A stretch of 64,000 nt of DNA from Mixta sp. Marseille-Q2659 (GTDB lineage: Bacteria; Pseudomonadota; Gammaproteobacteria; Enterobacterales; Enterobacteriaceae), in NCBI RefSeq assembly GCF_940807255.1, contig NZ_CALNWY010000007.1:104072-168071 (forward strand). The letters are read 5' to 3'. The notes beneath the pieces are model-generated. The model made no database searches. It was given only the letters and a program-made list of their open reading frames with translations, and had not been told where the DNA came from. Position 1 is the stretch's first letter. Each line of letters opens with the position of its first letter. The translations under genes were made by a program, and so were the position numbers. Shown here piece by piece: positions 59,397-64,000 of the stretch.

Positions 59397-59582
59397 TCTT
59401 TATCTCCCCCGTAATTAACCCTGGCTATGCTGACGGATATTAATCCGACATTTAGCCTATGAAACGTTAGGTAAATTTAATTTTTAATCATAGTAACAAT
59501 GACTGCAAATGCGAATCTTTGATTGAATTTTGAAAGAAGAAAAAGAGAGAAAATGATTAAATCATTGCTTTAACCAAGAGGG
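59397..59582. other. AT-rich gap before the orphan frame
   Basis: No gene supported; the GC content drops sharply from here to about 60.3 kb. Confidence 0.4.
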
Positions 59583-59753
59583 GATATTTTAACCGTCAAT
59601 AGCATTAAATCAAAAAATAAACAGGGCATTAAGTTTTTTTATTTCGGATCTGGCGAGGTTGCTGCGATATCCCATAATATTAAACGTGTTTCAAATAAAA
59701 ACAAAAACCTAAGATTAAATGTAGGCCCTTTCGCCAATAGCTATGGGAATGAA

Positions 59754-60119
59754 GTGCTAAGCCCACTTTTTAAAAGTTGCAAAATAGAGACTGTGTCATC
59801 ATTGTATGATGGTGATCCGGTAGAAAACTATAGTGATTTACATAGTGAATCTCACAAACCCAGTGCCAGTGAAGCCAAAATCATAAATAGAGGTGATGAA
59901 GTAATTGAAATTAAAGAAATTGTTGAAAGAGTTAATTCCGGCATTGAATTCTTTCCCAGCATCCATGCTTTTGCTCAAGATATCTTCGAAGATAAATTCA
60001 AAGTTGAACAATTAGCTGGTACTTCAGAAGTATTTCCTTCACCGCCGGAGTCTTTTATAGAACCACATGAACTAAACCCAAGAAATTCCATCCTTATACC
60101 GGAAAACTATTTATTTTAA
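59754..60119 (+). CDS. AT-rich orphan protein, 5' end uncertain
   Basis: Open frame of 121 residues from GTG 59754; the same frame stays open and protein-like back to about 59583 (GIKFFYFGSGEVAAISHNIK, then NLRLNVGPFANSYGNEVL) but has no ATG, GTG or TTG in that part, so the true start is not clear or the gene is a fragment. The later part is acidic (NRGDEVIEIKEIVERVNSGI). I do not recognise it. Base composition is unlike the flanking genes and suggests recent transfer. Confidence 0.45.
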   Translation: MLSPLFKSCKIETVSSLYDGDPVENYSDLHSESHKPSASEAKIINRGDEVIEIKEIVERVNSGIEFFPSIHAFAQDIFEDKFKVEQLAGTSEVFPSPPESFIEPHELNPRNSILIPENYLF

Positions 60120-60316
60120 CTAATGACTTCTCTTAATGATTTTTGCGAAAAACCAAGCTTATCAAACGATGGGCAACATTCAGTTTAATGTATTTCAATA
60201 ATGACTGGCAGGCTGAAAAAGTAAATCATGCCTGCTGAATTTATTTTTTCATCGTCTGCTTTGATTGAGGCCTCAATAATATCACAGAAGCTCAGGGAAA
60301 ATGCTCAGGTGACGCA

Positions 60317-61258
60317 ATGAAGAATAACAGCACGCCTACATCGCATGATGCGGTCTTCAAAACATTTCTCTCCCACCCGCAAACCGCGCGGGACTTTATG
60401 ACGCTACATCTGCCGCCTGCGCTGCTCGCGATTTGCGACCTTGCGACTCTCAGGCTGGAGTCTGGTAGTTTTGTTGAAGATGACCTGCGTTCTTACTATA
60501 GCGATGTGCTTTATTCGCTAAAAACCCAAAAAGGTGACGGGTATGTACATGTCCTGATTGAGCATCAAAGCTCGCCGGACAGACATATGGCGTTCCGCCT
60601 GATGCGCTATGCCGTGGCGGCGATGCAACGTCATCTTGATGCCGGGCATAACGCTTTGCCGCTTGTCATTCCCGTGTTGTTTTATCAGGGTAAGCGCAGC
60701 CCCTATCCTTATAGTATGAACTGGCTGCAACTTTTCAGCGAATCGAAGGTAGCAACAACGCTCTATAGTAGCGGATTCCCGTTAGTAGATTTAACGACAA
60801 TCCCTGATGAAGAAATTATGCAACATCGGAGTATGGCCGCACTAACCCTGCTACAAAAGCATATTCGCCGGCGCGATTTGAAAGAGGTGCTGAACCAGCT
60901 GGCTCTGCTAATGGCTGCGGAATTCATGACCGGACAGCAGATGCATGCGCTGGTAAACTATATGCTTCAGGCGGGTGAAACTGCTGATGCAGGCGCCTTT
61001 ATCCGCGAGCTGGCGCAGCGGGTACTACAACATGAGGATGAACTGATGACAATTGCACAGCAGCTTGAGCAGAAAGGCCGTCAGGAGGGACGTCAGGAAG
61101 GGCGGCAGGAGGGACGAGAAGAAGGTTTACGGGAGGGCGTACAGGAAGCGAGCCTCAGGATCGCCCGCAATCTGTTAAAGAATGGCATGGACATTCAGTC
61201 TGTTATGAATATGACTGGTCTGACTGAGGAAGAGCTGAAGCACTCTGTCACTAAGTGA
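60317..61258 (+). CDS. Rpn family recombination-promoting nuclease / putative transposase
   Basis: 313 residues. The N-terminal PD-(D/E)XK nuclease of the Transposase_31/YhgA-like group starts HDAVFKTFLSHPQTARDFM and keeps the Asp and the E-x-Q of SDVLYSLKT and HVLIEHQSSPD. The C-terminal part has a helical region (LMAAEFMTGQQMHALVNYML) and a GRQE repeat of 12 bp x 4 (61076-61123). An internal ATG at 61046 follows AGGATGA and would start a C-terminal-only product. Reports on E. coli Rpn describe such internal antitoxins blocking a defensive nuclease; here it is inferred. Confidence 0.88.
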   Translation: MKNNSTPTSHDAVFKTFLSHPQTARDFMTLHLPPALLAICDLATLRLESGSFVEDDLRSYYSDVLYSLKTQKGDGYVHVLIEHQSSPDRHMAFRLMRYAVAAMQRHLDAGHNALPLVIPVLFYQGKRSPYPYSMNWLQLFSESKVATTLYSSGFPLVDLTTIPDEEIMQHRSMAALTLLQKHIRRRDLKEVLNQLALLMAAEFMTGQQMHALVNYMLQAGETADAGAFIRELAQRVLQHEDELMTIAQQLEQKGRQEGRQEGRQEGREEGLREGVQEASLRIARNLLKNGMDIQSVMNMTGLTEEELKHSVTK

Positions 61259-61343
61259 TTTAAAAGAGGCGCCTAACCAGCTGGCTTTGCTAATGGCTGC
61301 GGAATTCATGACCGGATAGCAGATACACGCGCTGGTAAACTAT

Positions 61344-61673
61344 ATGCTCCAGGCGGGTGAAACCGCCGATGCAGGCGCCTTTATCCGTGAGCTGGCGCTG
61401 CGGGTACCACAACATAAGGATGAACTGATGACGATTGCACAGCAGCTTGAGCAGAAAGGCCGTCAGGAAGGTCGCCTGGAAGGACGACAGGAAGGTCGTC
61501 TGGAGGGACGACTAGAGGGACGTCAGGAGGGGCGAGAAGAAGGTTTACGGGAGGGCGTACAGGAAGCGAGCCTCAGGATCGCCCGCAATCTGTTAAAGAA
61601 TGGTATGGGCATTCAGTCTGTTATAAACGTGACTGGTCTAACTGAGGAAGAGCTGAAGCAAGATTGCCACTAA
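61344..61673 (+). CDS. stand-alone copy of the Rpn C-terminal domain
   Basis: The stretch 61262-61673 repeats the last 380 bp of the gene before it. A TAG at about 61317 (in place of Gln in MTGQQ) cuts it off from any nuclease part, so only a 109-residue frame from 61344, or 82 residues from ATG 61428 behind AAGGATGA, can be made. It differs in the GRQE/GRLE repeat (12 bp x 7 at 61458-61541, against x 4) and in the end (EELKQDCH). It may act as a separate antitoxin or be a relic for repeat-length change. Confidence 0.7.
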   Translation: MLQAGETADAGAFIRELALRVPQHKDELMTIAQQLEQKGRQEGRLEGRQEGRLEGRLEGRQEGREEGLREGVQEASLRIARNLLKNGMGIQSVINVTGLTEEELKQDCH

Positions 61674-62042
61674 GAAGCTGAAAATAATCAAAATTAGCCA
61701 AAGTAGTTTAACATAAAAAACGCTACCCAGTTCGTATAATGCTATTTATGTTAAATGTAAGTGTGTTGACTTAACCGCATTATCTTTTATGCCTCGCCAC
61801 ACCATGCTGGCCACAGCCCAAAAATACAGTCAAACGTTCCCTCTGACCGTAACGACTCACCGGCAAGGCATTTCTCTTCTTCCTGCATCTCGTGAGAGTA
61901 ACGTATACCCCAGACTCTAAGGAGTCCGTTAATCCGCCTTTTCTTGCAAAACAGTATTAACGTGAGATATTTTCCGCTTCCCAAGCGGCTCCCTACCTGT
62001 AAGACCAGATTGATTATGCAGGAGAGGCTCTTTTCCAGTTGA
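61674..62042. other. intergenic region, nothing recognised
   Basis: About 370 bp of mixed composition with no supported gene or clear hairpin. Confidence 0.4.
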
Positions 62043-62678
62043 TTAAACAGGGCGTGCAGTCAGAATGATGTTATCAAAAGCCCGGTAAGCGGGCTTGAAT
62101 CCCAGTACTTCGGGATCGAAAAGTTCATGCGCTTCGGAAGCCCCGCCCCAGATAGTCGGCGCAGCAGCTTCCAGCGCATCAGGTTCCCCGCAATATTCTT
62201 CAGCCATACCATTTTTAACTCGGCAGCGGAGTCTATTGCCTGCGGTTTCCATAATATTGAGGAGGATTTGATCATCCTGCGCCATCAGCAGCCAGATAAG
62301 GATGCCGCCCTGCGTCTGTACTGAATCACTCATAATCGCACCGTAGTGCGCCATCAGCAGACGATATACCATCTGCGCGATTTTCAGGCCACGAAAGTCA
62401 TCACTGACAAAAGCCGAGGTGATCTGCGGAACGCGTTGTGGAAAACCTTCGGGCGGGATCAGATCGAATTCCAGTACGAAATTGGCTGAGATTATGCCGG
62501 TGCCACGCACGCGGCTATAGACAGAGGCTATGCCCGCTTCATCATAAAGGAGCACCTCATGAGCCTGTCCCAAGTTATCAAAGATGTCGGGCAGGTTTAT
62601 ATAAAGGTCAGGATTTTCAATCTCATCAGGCCAGATGAGGATTTTGTCGTGTTCTTGATGATGAAGGCTGGGCGACAT
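62043..62678 (-). CDS. hypothetical protein with a GNAT-like region
   Basis: 211 residues. The part ITSAFVSDDFRGLKIAQMVY, then RLLMAHYGAIM has the pattern of GNAT motif A (V-x-x-x-x-RG-x-x-x-A), and flanking strands agree, but no full acetyl-CoA loop R/Q-x-x-G-x-G/A is present, so the enzyme call is tentative. Its ATG overlaps the stop of the gene at 62678-63010 (TAATG), so the two are translated together. The partner is unknown. Confidence 0.6.
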   Translation of the reverse strand: MSPSLHHQEHDKILIWPDEIENPDLYINLPDIFDNLGQAHEVLLYDEAGIASVYSRVRGTGIISANFVLEFDLIPPEGFPQRVPQITSAFVSDDFRGLKIAQMVYRLLMAHYGAIMSDSVQTQGGILIWLLMAQDDQILLNIMETAGNRLRCRVKNGMAEEYCGEPDALEAAAPTIWGGASEAHELFDPEVLGFKPAYRAFDNIILTARPV

Positions 62679-63010
62679 TAGGCAAACTGGGCCGGATGGT
62701 TATGATGGAAGAATTCTAGCGCCATCTGGCTGAAATCAAACCGCTGAGTATTCACCCCTGGAAGGGCTTCATCCTGCTGCAGTTGATGCTGTTCGCCATT
62801 GGCTTCAAGCTCAACAACACTCACCGGCGCAACGCGCTCACGACGGGAAGCCTTCTCCCAGCTCTCATGAACGACAATCAGCAGAGGACGAGTTTTGCGC
62901 CCATTATGTGAACGCACTTCAAATTTACCCTGAATGCCAGGCACGCAGAACTGGCCTAAAAGGCTGTACTGTTTTGCGATCGTCTGTGGTGTATGGCTAA
63001 ACATAAGCAC
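62678..63010 (-). CDS. hypothetical protein, partner of the GNAT-like protein
   Basis: 110 residues (MLMFSHTPQTIAKQYS...; a start at the next Met is possible). It has basic and acidic stretches (FEVRSHNGRKTRPLLIVVHE) and no family I recognise. First of two coupled minus-strand genes; an AGGTG ribosome site (CGGAGGTG) precedes it. Two-gene overlap with a GNAT-like gene is the layout of some toxin-antitoxin modules, but nothing in the sequence identifies an antitoxin. Confidence 0.6.
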   Translation of the reverse strand: MLMFSHTPQTIAKQYSLLGQFCVPGIQGKFEVRSHNGRKTRPLLIVVHESWEKASRRERVAPVSVVELEANGEQHQLQQDEALPGVNTQRFDFSQMALEFFHHNHPAQFA

Positions 63011-63152
63011 CTCCGGGGATTCAGTTAGGGAAATAATACGCTGTAGTATAACGACAATCGGTTTACATAGTAAACAAAATGGTCCGCAAATCGTGCTGCA
63101 AAAAGTATCCAGTCCCGCTTAATAAGAAAGATTCAGATGAAGATCATCCGCT

Positions 63153-63407
63153 TCATAAACTTAGGCTCTTTAAACAGTTCGCTGATTTCGTTAGCAGCTG
63201 GCGCAGCGCGGCCTTGCCGGCAGGCTTACCAAGCGTTTTAATATCACATGATAGCTGCAGCACAAGGGTAGCAATCCCGTACAGGCGTTTGTTCTGCCAA
63301 GCATAGCCCATCATCACACTCAGGCTTATCTGAATGCTGGCCAGCGGATCATACTCGTCCCCCTCAGTGAACAGGCTTTCCAGTTCGCCGCGCGCGACAT
63401 CGTTCAT
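63153..63407 (-). CDS. small hypothetical protein
   Basis: 84 residues with a hydrophobic centre (ASIQISLSVMMGYAWQ, then LYGIATLVLQLSC) and a basic end. No family recognised. No neighbouring gene is clearly linked to it. Confidence 0.4.
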   Translation of the reverse strand: MNDVARGELESLFTEGDEYDPLASIQISLSVMMGYAWQNKRLYGIATLVLQLSCDIKTLGKPAGKAALRQLLTKSANCLKSLSL

Positions 63408-63677
63408 GCGGCTGAAATCTTGCTAGCGATATCAGACCACAGAATTTTTCACCACGATGGCCATCATCCGATTAAATTCTGTTTATTCATTCTCGCTCAT
63501 ATACCCTCAGAGGTATTAGTCAAAAAGCCTGCAAGCATCAGAGCATGCTGCCCATGGGCTTAAAGGGGTATCGTAGTTCAGCCAGTTCTGACAGGATATC
63601 GGAATAGACATTAAGGCAGGCGCGCAGTGCGTAGCCTCCCTGTATGCCGCGTAGCGGCATGAAGGCGCCAGCAAATG

Positions 63678-63881
63678 CTACATATCATCTGCGGTCAAAT
63701 GGCGCCGGTAGCGCGGCGCAGCCGCCCTCAAACGTATATATAGCACAAACCCAACCACGCCCTGCCAGACGCCGTTAAAGCAACGGCCTGTCAGCCAGTC
63801 AGAAGTCTGACGGTCGGAGACAAAAGAACCTTTCAGCGACACTACTAACAGCAACACTAATGAATTAGTTACAACACCCAT
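63678..63881 (-). CDS. doubtful small membrane-type frame
   Basis: 67 residues with a hydrophobic start (TNSLVLLLVVSLKG) and a second one (VWQGVVGFVLYIRLRA). Its start codon lies within the repeat element at 63865-63955, so it may be chance coding in that element. Confidence 0.25.
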   Translation of the reverse strand: MGVVTNSLVLLLVVSLKGSFVSDRQTSDWLTGRCFNGVWQGVVGFVLYIRLRAAAPRYRRHLTADDM

Positions 63882-63955
63882 TTATCAGCCACTGCAGTAC
63901 CGGCCCTCCGGGCCGGCGCGGCGGGGGCTGTTCAGTGAGGGCAACCAGGCTTCAG
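63865..63955 (+). repeat. dispersed hairpin element, copy 2
   Basis: Matches copy 1 at 26065-26153: TTAGTTACAACACCC, then the stem CCGGCCC-TCC-GGGCCGG at 63900-63916 exactly 35 bp later as in copy 1, then GAGGGCAACCAGGCTTCAG. The sequence continues beyond the conserved part to the window end. Confidence 0.75.
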
Positions 63956-64000
63956 GTACGGCGCAGGTCTGGTCTGGGTGGAGTTCGGTGTTTTATGTTT

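Overview
The window looks like the replication and maintenance region of a large plasmid from an Erwiniaceae (Pantoea/Erwinia-type) enterobacterium. The evidence is a RepFIB-type initiator gene between two arrays of ATAAGCTATAG iterons, a P1-like parA-parB pair just upstream of it, IS1 copies, and long stretches of enterobacterial metabolic genes with high-GC codon use. The gene content resembles what I remember of the universal Pantoea plasmid LPP-1, but that is recollection, not a search result.

Layout. 0-2.2 kb: two overlapping c-di-GMP phosphodiesterase (EAL) genes. 2.2-31.3 kb: metabolic and accessory genes, namely pqaA; budA-budB with divergent budR (acetoin); a membrane ABC-type protein behind paired palindromes; a cytosolic FIST-domain chemoreceptor split by one amber codon; TetR, racemase, DJ-1/PfpI and DUF2254 genes; betT; DinB, ASCH and DsrE proteins; amyA; a haloacid dehalogenase; a fructoselysine operon frlA-frlB-frlD with frlR (frlC absent, frlD carrying an amber codon); a TraT-like lipoprotein; a membrane chemoreceptor; and small stress-type genes. 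31.4-32.1 kb: an intact 768-bp IS1. 32.4-41.6 kb: a zinc alcohol dehydrogenase, two acetyltransferases, an SMP-30/amidohydrolase/LysR catabolic cluster and nimT-nimR.

41.9-47.2 kb is a gene graveyard: two decayed umuC copies, a serine acetyltransferase with one stop, a RelE-type toxin destroyed by expansion of an 8-bp tandem repeat (its antitoxin is intact), an AraC gene with two in-frame stops and a transporter fragment. 47.2-53.1 kb is the plasmid core: candidate partition sites, parA, parB, DnaA boxes, a GATC cluster, iterons, repA and a second iteron array ending in a perfect 30-bp palindrome. A decayed IS1 follows at 53.5-54.3 kb, in opposite orientation to the first.

54.5-59.4 kb holds a citrate-type transporter with a substrate-binding protein and a convergent LysR gene, a sugar porter and a DUF2256 mini-protein. 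59.6-64 kb is accessory: an AT-rich orphan reading frame, an Rpn-family nuclease gene followed by a separate copy of its C-terminal (putative antitoxin) part, and uncharacterised minus-strand genes. Two dispersed repeat families recur: a 63-bp element (two full copies and a fragment) and a hairpin element of about 90 bp (two copies 37.8 kb apart).
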